From positions 1 to 64,000 of the forward strand of contig NZ_JAQBOC010000054.1 in NCBI RefSeq assembly GCF_028288225.1: a DNA stretch of 64,000 nucleotides, in the 5' to 3' direction. Made by a program: the position numbers and the translations under genes. Numbering within the stretch: position 1 is the first letter of the stretch; each line of letters opens with the position of its first letter. Shown in pieces: positions 36,721 through 45,682 of this stretch. Below the pieces are notes generated by a model, which was not told the origin of the DNA, searched no databases, and saw only the letters and a list, made by a program, of their open reading frames with translations. The DNA comes from Mucilaginibacter sp. (GTDB lineage Bacteria > Bacteroidota > Bacteroidia > Sphingobacteriales > Sphingobacteriaceae).

Positions 36721-37040
36721 TTAAACGAGTAAAACAATTCTCTTGATTGCATTTCAGGTCTGGATATAATCCTCCTCTTCTGAATGAGAATGTAGCGCGA
36801 GCCAAAGAGATGGGGTTCGTGCCCGCCCGCTAAGTAGCCACCATTCATGCGGCGATGTCCTTCCCAAAACATTGAGGTTCCCTGATTGTCCTTCGCAGAG
36901 TTTGCTTTCCCGAAACAAGTTCGGGACAGGCTGTTCCTCGCAATGACGCGCGGTGAGGATTTCGCGGTTTATTTCACCCCTGGCCCCTGGCTGAACGGTT
37001 ACCAAAAGCGCAAATGCGATTCGTGACTTCCTGTGCAATA
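36721..37040. other. Junction with partial MITE-like repeat
   Basis: About 320 bases between the HEPN gene and a convergent small gene. It contains GTTCCTCGCAATGACGCGCG (36933-36952), an exact copy of the right end of the element at 37574-37720. Before it lies an arm with CCCGAAACAAGTTCGGGA, a small hairpin at 36909-36926. No believable gene. Confidence 0.6.
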
Positions 37041-37475
37041 CTAACAATCATCCTCATCACCCTTATCATCATTCCAACATTTAATCCTTATAATATTGGG
37101 GTTATCCGCCTCTTGCGGCAGGTCCCTGATTTTGCCGATAAAAACCTGATCCTTTTCATTGGCCCAGATCTCATATTCCAGTTCGCCGGGTATTTCGCCG
37201 GTGAGCACGGTGCGGGGTGATATTTCAAAATATCGCATAATCATCAGGATTGTGCGCCCGGTCTCTGTCAGGTCCTTAAAAGTTTTGTCTGCTTTGGCTT
37301 TAGCGGCTTGTACCTTGCGGTTATAGCTGATTATGGCGTCTAAGTCGCCTAAATTGCTTTGGCTGGTGTAAGGCGGCGGATCGTCCAACAGGTTTTTGAA
37401 GCGTTCATTGCGCGCTGCAAACAGCTTTGTGAGTTGGTAGTATTGGCTGCACCAAGCAGTAAATTCACCGGTCAT
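37041..37475 (-). CDS. Hypothetical protein, 144 aa
   Basis: A soluble protein without recognised family. It is helix-rich at the N-terminus (FAARNERFKNLLDD, IISYNRKVQAAKAKADKTFK). A C-terminal part looks beta-rich and ends very acidic (KCWNDDKGDEDDC). It lies 288 bp downstream of the RepA/KaiC-like ATPase gene on the same strand, with a MITE-like repeat between. Both have a higher G+C look than the neighbouring OLD/HEPN genes, so they may be remnants of one mobile element. Confidence 0.55.
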   Translation of the reverse strand: MTGEFTAWCSQYYQLTKLFAARNERFKNLLDDPPPYTSQSNLGDLDAIISYNRKVQAAKAKADKTFKDLTETGRTILMIMRYFEISPRTVLTGEIPGELEYEIWANEKDQVFIGKIRDLPQEADNPNIIRIKCWNDDKGDEDDC

Positions 37476-37573
37476 GGTTTTAGTGTTTATTGGTTATGGA
37501 AAATATTTTTGCGGGGGTGAGGGCATAGGTACTCGTAATGGCGGGTCGGAAAGAATGGCTAAAGCCACCATAT

Positions 37574-37720
37574 CGTCATTGCGAGGAACGAAGCAACCTC
37601 TGCTTAGGACATTCAACAGACCTTAATTTCGATGGGATCTTACGGCCGCTGTTTGGTTGCCACAATGCTATTGCTCCCTGATCTACATGTGTAGAGTTTG
37701 CTTCGTTCCTCGCAATGACG
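37574..37720. repeat. MITE-like element with perfect 23-bp terminal inverted repeats
   Basis: Ends 37574-37596 and 37698-37720 are perfect inverted complements (core CGTCATTGCGAGGAACGAAG), enclosing about 100 non-coding bases. A half copy lies at 36933-36952, and a CGTCATTGCAATAACG word at 37744-37759. The same CGTCATTGCGAGGAACGAAG word is, from memory, widespread in intergenic repeats of bacterial genomes. Confidence 0.8.
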
Positions 37721-37763
37721 CGCGGGAGGAGGACTCCCGCCTTACGTCATTGCAATAACGTAC

Positions 37764-39314
37764 TTAAGTCGACACTGCGCTTTTGTCATCTCTTCTTCCC
37801 CGGATGGAATTTTTGCGCGTCGTTGTCCGTAATATTTGATCCAGCAGTTCCGGCGTGAGTAGTTTATCAATTGTTGATGTATTGCGGTCGCAATCGGGGT
37901 TGAACTTTAAATGCTGCGATGCTTTTGGGTCATTGGTCATTACGTCATTAATCGTTGGTGGGGACTGTATAACCTCCGCGGTTGTGTGCTCCGCATCAGG
38001 CCTTTCTTCATACGTTATTCCCGGCTCCGAATACCCCTCCCTACCCTCCCAGGGGAGGGAATCGCACAAGGCCGCCGCTTTTTCATCCGGACATTTCTCC
38101 TGGTCATTGGTCATTACGTCATTGGTCATTAATGCATCTGCACATCCCTCCTCATCCGCACATCCACCCACCCGCATATCTGCACATCCTTCCTCATCTG
38201 CACATCCTTCCTCATCCGCACATTCACGCATCTGCATATCTGCACATCTGATAAGGCGGTTAACCGTGGCCAGGCCTATACCCAACTCCCTGCTGATGTC
38301 GCGCTGGCTGAGTCCTGCAGCGGAGAGGGCGGCTATTTTATCGGCCAGTTGCCGGCGGTCTGCGGTGGTGCGGCTGAGCAGGTGATGGCGTTCGGCGCTG
38401 TTGCCTTCGAACGTGAAGTGCAAAAACGTGCCGGGTTTTTGGATCCGGCACAGGCATACGTTATCGGGGCCGTAGCGCTGGCGGGTGTTGCGCTGCTTGA
38501 TTTGTTTCAGGTAGCAAAGATCAGTGTCGAGGGTGCTTTTGCCTATGGCGAAGGCGCTGTCTGCAAAGTTGATGAGCAGCTTGCTGCCGTGCAGATCGTC
38601 GGCGGTGATGGGTTGTGTGGCGTTGCGCCGTTTGGGGGTATGCGCCAGTACGAGGATAGACAGGTTGTGATCGGTTTTTAACGCTTTGAGGCTTTTCATC
38701 AGCGAAAGCGCCACCGCCGAATTTTCGGTGCCGCCGCGCAGGCAGGTAATGTTATCGATAATGAGCACGGTGGCCTTACTTAGATTTACTTTATATTCAA
38801 TGGCGGCAATGAGCAGGTCGTTTTCGTCGACATTGGGGGGCGGGTCGGGTATGAAATTATACTGTGCACGGAAAAAATTATCCGAAAACCGGTGATCCTC
38901 GTCGCCCTGGCTGTACCGCAGCCCAAACTGGGCCTGGCTCAACTCGAAATCGATGTAGAGCACCCGGGCCGGCGGCGCCTGGCAGGCAAAAGGTGCAATG
39001 CCTTGCCCGCGTGCAATGCTTTCGCCAATCTGCACGGCCAGCACCGATTTGCCAATATTGGTATCGGCAAACAGCATACAAAGTTCGCCCTGGTGCCAAA
39101 GCTCGCCAAACAGCATTTTGGCCTCGGGTTCGCGCCGGGCCAGCTCCAGCCAGCGGTTGCCGTTTTCAATGGTAAACATGCGGCGACAGTCTTCGGCGCT
39201 GGGTCGTGTGGGTTCCTGGCGATTTCTTTTAGCCGGACGGAGGGGCAGGCCGCGGCTTTCGGCGCGCAGCTGTTCGACGATGGGCGGGCGTTCGGAAAGT
39301 GGGTTGGTTGGCAT
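37764..39314 (-). CDS. AAA/RepA-KaiC-like ATPase with HTH and repeat-built C-terminal tail
   Basis: 516 residues. A RecA-like ATPase core: Walker A ADTNIGKS at 83-90, ARVLYIDFELS near 116-126, Walker B VLIIDNI at 183-189, and LVLAHTPKR near 221-229. This is typical of RepA/DnaB-like helicase-loaders of plasmids and integrated elements. A helix-turn-helix follows at about 332-355 (AGLSQRDISRELGIGLATVN). From 357 onward the tail is made of short repeats: CADEEG/CADMRVGG units (357-393), MTNDVMTND, and LPWEGREG, which looks like a translated intergenic repeat. The tail is probably neutral padding. Likely a relic of a plasmid or mobilisable element. Confidence 0.75.
   Translation of the reverse strand: MPTNPLSERPPIVEQLRAESRGLPLRPAKRNRQEPTRPSAEDCRRMFTIENGNRWLELARREPEAKMLFGELWHQGELCMLFADTNIGKSVLAVQIGESIARGQGIAPFACQAPPARVLYIDFELSQAQFGLRYSQGDEDHRFSDNFFRAQYNFIPDPPPNVDENDLLIAAIEYKVNLSKATVLIIDNITCLRGGTENSAVALSLMKSLKALKTDHNLSILVLAHTPKRRNATQPITADDLHGSKLLINFADSAFAIGKSTLDTDLCYLKQIKQRNTRQRYGPDNVCLCRIQKPGTFLHFTFEGNSAERHHLLSRTTADRRQLADKIAALSAAGLSQRDISRELGIGLATVNRLIRCADMQMRECADEEGCADEEGCADMRVGGCADEEGCADALMTNDVMTNDQEKCPDEKAAALCDSLPWEGREGYSEPGITYEERPDAEHTTAEVIQSPPTINDVMTNDPKASQHLKFNPDCDRNTSTIDKLLTPELLDQILRTTTRKNSIRGRRDDKSAVST
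38133..38251. repeat. Tandem short repeats inside the ATPase gene
   Basis: Several copies of GCACATCCTTCCTCATC-like units, interleaved with CGCATATCTGCACATC, encode the CADEEG/CADMRVGG tail. Spacing is short (15-24 bp) and there are no unique spacers, so it is not a CRISPR array. Confidence 0.7.
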
Positions 39315-39815
39315 GGAGATAACGTTTACATCAAATTTAATTGATTGCAGCCGGTAATGTGCTGACAGTGTTTTGTCAGTAGTGAAATTTAACCACGGAG
39401 ACGCGGAGAGAAAACACGGAGAACACAGAGAAAAAGAAATCTTAAGTTGAGAAGCCGCAGGTATTTTATGGGTTGTTCAATTAAATTAATTCGAATTGAC
39501 AAGCTCAGTGCGCTCTGTGAATTCTCAGTGCCCTCTGTGGTTAAATCTGCCAGCTCTGTTCATACCCAAACTATTCGTTACAGAACCAATTTTTCAGGAC
39601 GGGACTGCAACGCTTATTTAAAATCGTTTGATTACCAGTTAGTTGTTGATTTGTTAAAAGTAAATCGGCTGATAATGAGTGTGTTTCACAACGTTCCGGG
39701 TGTTCCATACAAAAATGGAACGGTAACCACGAGATACCGGAGAAGGTTCTGAGGAAAGGAGGAATAACAAATTACTACAAAATCGTAATTCGTTATTCCA
39801 AAATGGTAAATCAAT
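39315..39815. other. Repeat-rich intergenic region
   Basis: 500 bases. 39388-39430 (TTTAACCACGGAGACGCGGA and onward) and 39511-39545 (ending CCCTCTGTGGTTAAA) form an imperfect inverted pair of the dispersed ACCACGGAG/CTCTGTGGT repeat type. 39761-39799 is a separate hairpin. A plus-strand frame at 39447-39752 lies within the repeats and is not considered a gene. Confidence 0.6.
39761..39799 (-). terminator. Hairpin after efflux adaptor gene
   Basis: 15-bp arms GGAATAACAAATTAC / GTAATTCGTTATTCC with one mismatch and a 9-base loop. It begins 17 bp past the adaptor stop in the direction of transcription and is the likely end of the efflux operon. Confidence 0.6.
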
Positions 39816-40940
39816 TTAATCCTTCACCGTTGAGCCATCCCTTATTTCATCAGATGCCAGTTTAACTACCAGGTCGCCAGGTTTAATATCGCCATATACT
39901 TCAACTTTATCATTAGCTGCAATGCCTCTTTTAACGCTAACCCATTCAGCTTTATGATCAACTACTTTTATTACAAATACTTTTTCTGTAGATATAGCTA
40001 CAGCAGTTTTTGGTAATACAATGGTGCTATCGCGTGATGGCAACGGCACATTCACCTCGGCAAACATGTGCGGCAGCAGTTTTTTATCTTTGTTATAAAC
40101 GTCCATTTCCAGGCGCTCTGAACGTAATTTTTCGTCAAGTGCACCTGCAAGGCGCTGGATCTTTGCCGTAAATATTTGATTTCCCAAAGCCCGGACCGTA
40201 AAGCTCACTTCGTTCTTATTTGATAAACCACCTGTAGAGCTTTCAGGTACTGAGATCACCAGACGTAATCTTTTCTGATCCTGCAATACAAACAGCGGAT
40301 CTGTGCCCTTACCACCCGGACCAACATAAGCGCCCAGATTAACATTACGGGCGGTTATAACGCCATCAAACGGCGCCCTTATTTCTAAATAAGCAACGCT
40401 TGCCCCTACTTCTTTATAGGCAGATTTAGCTGCCTCAACATTAGCCAGGTCTGAGTTCTTTTTAGCCTCGGCCTGTTCCAGATCATTTTCCGAAACAGTA
40501 CCCGGGGTTTTGCTGGTGCTCAGCAAACGGTCATAGGTTGCTTTGCTGGCAAAATAAATAGCCTGCTGCTGCTGGATACGTGATTGCGCACCTGCCAGTT
40601 GCGAGTTTATTTCGGGTGCTTCCAATGTTGCCAATAGCTGCCCCTGGTGTACTTCTGACCCTATATCAACCAGCAGTTTTTTTACATAGCTGTTCACCTT
40701 TGCATAAAGATCAACCTGCTGGTATGGGAGCAGTTCGCCCGGAACTGCTATGGTTGAGCTCAGCTTACCTTTTTGCACAGGTACAAGCGTTACAGCGGGG
40801 GTTTCAACCGCATCTACCTCTTGTACGGTTTGTGCCTGTTCCTCCAGTTGTTTTTTATTGGGACCGCACGAGGCTACTAAACCTGCGCTTATAAATAACG
40901 CCATTACGGCAATTATGGATCTATTTTTTTTAGTGTTCAT
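39816..40940 (-). CDS. RND efflux periplasmic adaptor (membrane-fusion protein), lipoprotein
   Basis: About 374 residues from the ATG at 40940 (MNTKKNRSIIAVMALF); an in-frame ATG six codons upstream is less likely. Lipobox LVASC. The HlyD-type plan is visible: barrel-sandwich halves (VNSYVKKLLVDIGSEVHQGQ and EIRAPFDGVITARNVNLGAY), a hairpin with SRIQQQQAIYFASKATYDRL, then a beta-barrel and a membrane-proximal domain. It links the RND pump to the TolC channel. Last gene of the operon, overlapping the pump gene's end by 11 bp. Confidence 0.92.
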   Translation of the reverse strand: MNTKKNRSIIAVMALFISAGLVASCGPNKKQLEEQAQTVQEVDAVETPAVTLVPVQKGKLSSTIAVPGELLPYQQVDLYAKVNSYVKKLLVDIGSEVHQGQLLATLEAPEINSQLAGAQSRIQQQQAIYFASKATYDRLLSTSKTPGTVSENDLEQAEAKKNSDLANVEAAKSAYKEVGASVAYLEIRAPFDGVITARNVNLGAYVGPGGKGTDPLFVLQDQKRLRLVISVPESSTGGLSNKNEVSFTVRALGNQIFTAKIQRLAGALDEKLRSERLEMDVYNKDKKLLPHMFAEVNVPLPSRDSTIVLPKTAVAISTEKVFVIKVVDHKAEWVSVKRGIAANDKVEVYGDIKPGDLVVKLASDEIRDGSTVKD

Positions 40941-43900
40941 GGTGATGCAAGGGGACATAAAATTTACTTTCTTTATCTTCAGGGTCTAACGAAACAGAAT
41001 CAGTTGTGGCATTGCCTTGTACCCAGGCAAATACAAGCGGTAATATTAAAAGTGCGGCAAAGGTTGATGCAAACAAACCGCCAATAACCGCACGGCCCAG
41101 CGGCGAGGTTTGATCACCGCCTTCACCAAGGCCTGATGCCATCGGGATCATACCTACAATCATGGCTAAGCTGGTCATTAATATAGGCCTCACACGCAGG
41201 GCAACAGCTTCGCGTGCCGACTTAAGGGCATCGCCATTGTGTTTTCTTAATTCCTCGGCATTGGTAACCAACAGCACCGCATTTGAAATGGATACCCCTA
41301 CTGACATGATCATACCCATGTATGACTGCAGGTTAAGCGTTGCCCCGGTTATTTTAACCAGTAGTAACGAACCAAACAGAACCGCAGGAACGGTTGATAA
41401 AACAACCAATGAAACTTTAAACGATTGAAAATTGGCAGCCAGCATCAAAAAGATAACTAAAATGGCTACTATCAAACCTGTTTGCAAACTATCAAGGGTA
41501 TCAGTTAATGTCTGGCTCATGCCGCGCAGCTCAACAGTTAAACCACGGGGTAATTTACCTAATGATTTAATAGCTTTATTCACATCATTAGTTGCGGTAC
41601 CTAAATCCATTTTATTAATGTTAGCTGTTACCGAAAGTGTGGGTACAGCGCCAATATTATCATCTTCGCCATAAGTGGTATCCTGTTTAATAACAGCAAC
41701 ATCACCTAAAACCGGCCTTGGCTGGTTGCTTAATACCGGGATCTCGCGGATATCATTCAGGCTTGCCATTTTATATTCAGGCACCTGCACCTGCACCAGG
41801 TAGCTTAAGCCCGCCTTTTCATCAATCCAGTTATTTTTTTCGGTAAACCGGGATGAGGATGTTGAGGCGGTAAGCGTACGCGATATATCATTTATGCTCA
41901 CACCTAATTCCGCAGCCCTCACACGGTCGATATCTATGCTGATAGATGGATATTTAAATGATTGTGCTATCTGCACATCGCGCAAATAATTTATGCTATC
42001 CAGTTTTTTTACTACTTTATAGGCATAAACAACATTTTGCTTTTTGTTTTTGCCGGTTAGTGCCACCTCGATAGGTGTTGGTGATCCCTGGCTCAAAATT
42101 TTATCAGTAAGCTCTATCGGCTCAAAAGAAACCTGTACATCCGGCAGCGCCTTTTTCATAGCCGCCCTGAAACGCTCTTTCAGATCATCCAAATTTACTT
42201 TATAGCTTTCAACCAAACTTACCTGCATAACAGCCTCCTGCGGACCGGCCATAAACGTGTAAATAGGATTTGTTGAGAACGATGAAGGGTGCGGACCAAC
42301 CACAGTTGATGTTATTTCGATATTTTGTTTACCTACCAGGTTTTGTAATACTTTTAAAGCCTTAATAGTATTCACCTCAGTACGTTCAAGCCGGGTACCA
42401 TCGGCACCACGAAGGCGTACCTGGAAAGTACCTGAATTAACTTTCGGCAATACATCGTGCCCGATAATACTGAACAGTAAAAATGCCAGTCCGCATGCTA
42501 CAAGTACATATGCACTAACTATTAGTTTACGATTAGGCAGCATCCTGTCCATAAAGCTGAGGTACCTTAGCCTGAACTTATCAAAACGTGTAAGCTTATG
42601 CCCGTTCCCAACTGTTTCACGCTTAATTAAAAGCTCCTTTTGCTGCCATGCGTCGCCTTCATCCTCTAAAGCATAACCGTCGGCATGGCTTTTGTCCTCG
42701 TGAGTGTTTTTCATTACCCAGTTGGCCATTATCGGCACAAATGTTTGTGCCAGCAAATAAGAAATTATCATTGAGAATCCTATAGCCAGCGATAGCGGCA
42801 GGAACAATGCACCCGGAATACCCGTCATAGTAAATGCCGGAGCAAATACTGCCAGGATACAGAACAGGATGAGCAATTTAGGAAATGCAATTTCCTTACA
42901 GGCATCCCATATGGCCAATGCCTTAGGTTTGCCCATATCAAAATGCTGGTGAATATTTTCGATAGTAACCGTTGATTCGTCAACCAAAATACCTATAGCC
43001 AGCGAAAGCCCGCTCAACGTCATAATATTGATGGTTTGATGGAACAGGTAAAGGAAAAATATACTTGAGATAATACAGGTAGGAATAGTTAATATAACTA
43101 TCATCGCACCCCTTCTATCACCCAAAAACAACAATACCATTAAACCTGTAAGCACGGCGCCTATAGCACCTTCCTCGGCCAGGCTTTTAACAGCGTTTAT
43201 TACATATACCGATTGATCGAACACAAACGACAGCTTAACATCAGGCGGAACCAACGCCTGGAAGCGCGGCAATGCCTTTTTAAGGTTCTGTACCACATCC
43301 CAGGTTGATGCTGATGCTGCCTTGGTAATTGGCAGGTAAACAGACCTTTTGCCGTTTATTAAAGCATATCCGGTGGTTACATCGGCGCCATCCTCCACAG
43401 TGGCTACATCATGCAGAAACACTGTTTGGACACCATTTTTGTACAAGGGGATGTTTCCAAAATCGGGGATATCTTTAATGGTAGTATTGGCCGGTGTTAA
43501 ATAGTTATAGTCGCCAATGCGTACGTTACCGGCAGGGCTGTTCTGGTTATTATCACGCAGGGCCTGCACTATCTGATCGGGCGTTAAATTATGCGAGCGC
43601 AGCAGTTCCGGGTCAACCTTAATTACTACCGTGCGCTGGTTACCTCCAAACGGGGCCGGGGCAACAAGGCCGGGAACTGAGGTAAATGAAGAACGCACAT
43701 AAACCAATGCAAAATCAAGCAACTCATTATTTGACCGGGTCGGACTACTTAATACCAGCTGCCCTACCGGTAACGTTGAAGCATCAAACCTCAATATGAA
43801 TGGCGGCTGTGAACCCTGCGGGAAACCTGCCTGCGCTCGATTAGTGTAACCCGTGACCTCGGCTGCAGCCTGGGCCATGTTGGTACCTTCATAAAATGTT

Positions 43901-44178
43901 ATTTTTATTAAGGTTAAACCTTGAATATTTTTTGTTTCGATACTTTTTACGCCTGATACAAACAGCAACAGGTTAACGTATTGCTTACCAAAGTAAGCCT
44001 CCATTTGGTTAGGGGTATAACCACCATATGGGTGCGATACGTAAATTACCGGCAAGTTCAAATCCGGAAAAATATCTATCTTAATGTTGCGTACAGCATT
44101 TATACCAAAGAAAAACAATCCTGCTACTATAACCAGTATGGTAATTGGTTTTTGCAGCGCACCTTTGATCATTCCCAT
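40930..44178 (-). CDS. RND multidrug/metal efflux permease (AcrB/CusA superfamily)
   Basis: 1082 residues, the usual size. It has two symmetric halves, each with one helix, a periplasmic porter domain and five helices. Landmarks: N-terminal KPITILVIVAGLFFFGINAV; the helix-4 segment LSLAIGILVDESTVTIENIH, which carries the proton-relay acidic residue; and its counterpart MIMSVGVSISNAVLLVTNAE. The tail ends in HHHEH, a His-rich end that might bind metal. Sequence features fit the HAE/HME superfamily without fixing the substrate. Middle gene of tolC-pump-adaptor, a gene order common in Bacteroidota. Confidence 0.93.
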   Translation of the reverse strand: MGMIKGALQKPITILVIVAGLFFFGINAVRNIKIDIFPDLNLPVIYVSHPYGGYTPNQMEAYFGKQYVNLLLFVSGVKSIETKNIQGLTLIKITFYEGTNMAQAAAEVTGYTNRAQAGFPQGSQPPFILRFDASTLPVGQLVLSSPTRSNNELLDFALVYVRSSFTSVPGLVAPAPFGGNQRTVVIKVDPELLRSHNLTPDQIVQALRDNNQNSPAGNVRIGDYNYLTPANTTIKDIPDFGNIPLYKNGVQTVFLHDVATVEDGADVTTGYALINGKRSVYLPITKAASASTWDVVQNLKKALPRFQALVPPDVKLSFVFDQSVYVINAVKSLAEEGAIGAVLTGLMVLLFLGDRRGAMIVILTIPTCIISSIFFLYLFHQTINIMTLSGLSLAIGILVDESTVTIENIHQHFDMGKPKALAIWDACKEIAFPKLLILFCILAVFAPAFTMTGIPGALFLPLSLAIGFSMIISYLLAQTFVPIMANWVMKNTHEDKSHADGYALEDEGDAWQQKELLIKRETVGNGHKLTRFDKFRLRYLSFMDRMLPNRKLIVSAYVLVACGLAFLLFSIIGHDVLPKVNSGTFQVRLRGADGTRLERTEVNTIKALKVLQNLVGKQNIEITSTVVGPHPSSFSTNPIYTFMAGPQEAVMQVSLVESYKVNLDDLKERFRAAMKKALPDVQVSFEPIELTDKILSQGSPTPIEVALTGKNKKQNVVYAYKVVKKLDSINYLRDVQIAQSFKYPSISIDIDRVRAAELGVSINDISRTLTASTSSSRFTEKNNWIDEKAGLSYLVQVQVPEYKMASLNDIREIPVLSNQPRPVLGDVAVIKQDTTYGEDDNIGAVPTLSVTANINKMDLGTATNDVNKAIKSLGKLPRGLTVELRGMSQTLTDTLDSLQTGLIVAILVIFLMLAANFQSFKVSLVVLSTVPAVLFGSLLLVKITGATLNLQSYMGMIMSVGVSISNAVLLVTNAEELRKHNGDALKSAREAVALRVRPILMTSLAMIVGMIPMASGLGEGGDQTSPLGRAVIGGLFASTFAALLILPLVFAWVQGNATTDSVSLDPEDKESKFYVPLHHHEH

Positions 44179-44193
44179 TATTTATTTTCTGTA

Positions 44194-45594
44194 TTAAAAG
44201 TTATTTATAAAAATCCCGAAGTCGCCTGTTGCGGCGGCCTTAAACAGTATTGCCTGCCAAACATTATTCTGGGTTATATCCTTGTCAACCTCGGCACGGT
44301 TTAGCACATAAAGCGCCTGCGTAAAATCAACTATATTAGCCAGTCCATTTTTGTAAAGGGCATATTTTTGATGATAAGCATCAGATGCTGCTCTCACTTC
44401 TTCGGGCACTTCATTATAATTTTTAAGTGCACTGCTGATGCGCGTTTCGGCAAGCGCCTGCTGCGCAATTAGCTGCTGGCTAACCAAATCATACTCGTCT
44501 TTAAATTGCGCTGATGTGTATTTTTGCGATTTTACCTGGTAATGCACCCTGAACGGATTAGTAATGTTCCATACCATACCTATGCCAACCAGGTAATTAT
44601 AACGGGTGGGATCAGCACCAGCGCCGTAGCTGCTGCTGTAATCATTTAAATTTGACCCATAATCAGCTTTAAAGCCCGATCCCCTGCCCTGGTAAGTACC
44701 AAAGAAGCTGAAGGTTGGGTAGCTGAAAGTACTGTAATATTTTGCCAGCTCGTTGCTTACATTTATGCGGTTCTGATAAAACTGTAATATCGGGTGATTT
44801 TCAGGATTAACTGTTGATTGAGGATCGGCATTTGCAGGTGGCCGGGTCACAAAGGCGCTATCCAGCTCAAAACCCTGAGATGGAATGCCAAGATATATGG
44901 CAAGCTGGTTACTTTGATCCTGCACGGTTTGCCTGCTGTTGGTAAGCATTATGCGGGCATTTGATACTTCCGCATTGGCCTGTGATGAATCAACACCGGC
45001 ATTTAACCCATTTTTTACGCGGGCCACCACCACCTTTTGCAATTCGATGGCTCTTTGAAGGTTATCTTCTGCTGCTTTGCTCAGCTGCTGTGCCGCCAGT
45101 AAATTTAAATAGGTGCTTGCTACCCGTACCTTGTGCTGAAATTGTTCCTGTACAAGGTCGGTCTCGTCACGTGATACTGCGTTTTTTTGTACCTGTACTT
45201 TCTCTTTTGCCTTGCCGAATGAAAAAAAGTCCCAGCTTACATTGGCTAAGTAAAGAGAACCAAAAGCAGCGTTCCAATTTTGATTTGGCAGTGCCGGGCC
45301 TGATGACACAACGCTTAAACCATGATAACCATACGCCGGACCATTTTGCCCGTTAATTGTACCATAATCCTGCTGGGCCGAAAGATTTACATCGGGCAGC
45401 TGCTCCGTTTTGGTTTCTGTTAAGAATGCCTTTGAGGCATTAAGTTGATTCGCTTTTGCTTTAATGGTACCATAGTTTGCCAGTGCAAGTTGTTCGGCAT
45501 CCTTAATGGTAAGTAGTTTTTGGCCTTGCGCCTGTGAAACAATTAAAACACTCAAAAAACCGAAGATTAAATGTTTTGAAGAGGTGTTTAACAT
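44194..45594 (-). CDS. TolC-family outer-membrane efflux protein
   Basis: 466 residues. Signal peptide (LIFGFLSVLIVSQAQGQ), then two outer-membrane-efflux repeats of long coiled-coil helices (LTIKDAEQLALANYGTIKAK; VASTYLNLLAAQQLSKAAED; NELAKYYSTFSYPTFSFFG; the second repeat from about 340). It forms the channel through the outer membrane for the adjoining RND pump, whose gene starts 15 bp downstream. First gene of the operon, divergent from the LysR regulator. Confidence 0.92.
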   Translation of the reverse strand: MLNTSSKHLIFGFLSVLIVSQAQGQKLLTIKDAEQLALANYGTIKAKANQLNASKAFLTETKTEQLPDVNLSAQQDYGTINGQNGPAYGYHGLSVVSSGPALPNQNWNAAFGSLYLANVSWDFFSFGKAKEKVQVQKNAVSRDETDLVQEQFQHKVRVASTYLNLLAAQQLSKAAEDNLQRAIELQKVVVARVKNGLNAGVDSSQANAEVSNARIMLTNSRQTVQDQSNQLAIYLGIPSQGFELDSAFVTRPPANADPQSTVNPENHPILQFYQNRINVSNELAKYYSTFSYPTFSFFGTYQGRGSGFKADYGSNLNDYSSSYGAGADPTRYNYLVGIGMVWNITNPFRVHYQVKSQKYTSAQFKDEYDLVSQQLIAQQALAETRISSALKNYNEVPEEVRAASDAYHQKYALYKNGLANIVDFTQALYVLNRAEVDKDITQNNVWQAILFKAAATGDFGIFINNF

Positions 45595-45613
45595 AAGTGT
45601 AATTTTTACACGA

Positions 45614-45621
45614 CAAAAGTA
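45614..45621 (-). promoter_or_regulatory. Candidate -7 box of efflux operon promoter
   Basis: The minus strand reads TACTTTTG, a full match to TAnnTTTG, 19 bases before the tolC-type ATG at 45594. It lies in the 88-bp gap shared with the divergent LysR gene, a natural place for a LysR-type operator. Confidence 0.5.
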
Positions 45622-45650
45622 TAATTCACATCTATATGAAAAAAATGAAT

Positions 45651-45658
45651 TAATTTTG
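45651..45658 (+). promoter_or_regulatory. Candidate -7 box of lysR promoter
   Basis: TAATTTTG, a full match to TAnnTTTG, 24 bases before the ATG at 45683. The two opposed -7 boxes are 30-45 bp apart, so one regulator bound between them could control both. Confidence 0.5.
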
Positions 45659-45682
45659 TGAGAATCATTAATAAAAGTAATA

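Noticed and set aside
36754..37047. Minus-strand frame of 97 codons beside the HEPN gene
   Set aside because: It reads through a MITE-end fragment and hairpin sequence; composition is Arg/Ser/Trp-rich like a random frame.
38133..38251. CRISPR array at the short tandem repeats
   Set aside because: Units are 15-24 bp, in-frame within a coding gene, with no unique spacers and no cas genes nearby.
39447..39752. Plus-strand frame of about 100 codons after the RepA-like gene
   Set aside because: It lies inside dispersed ACCACGGAG/CTCTGTGGT repeats and shows no domain, signal or coding bias.
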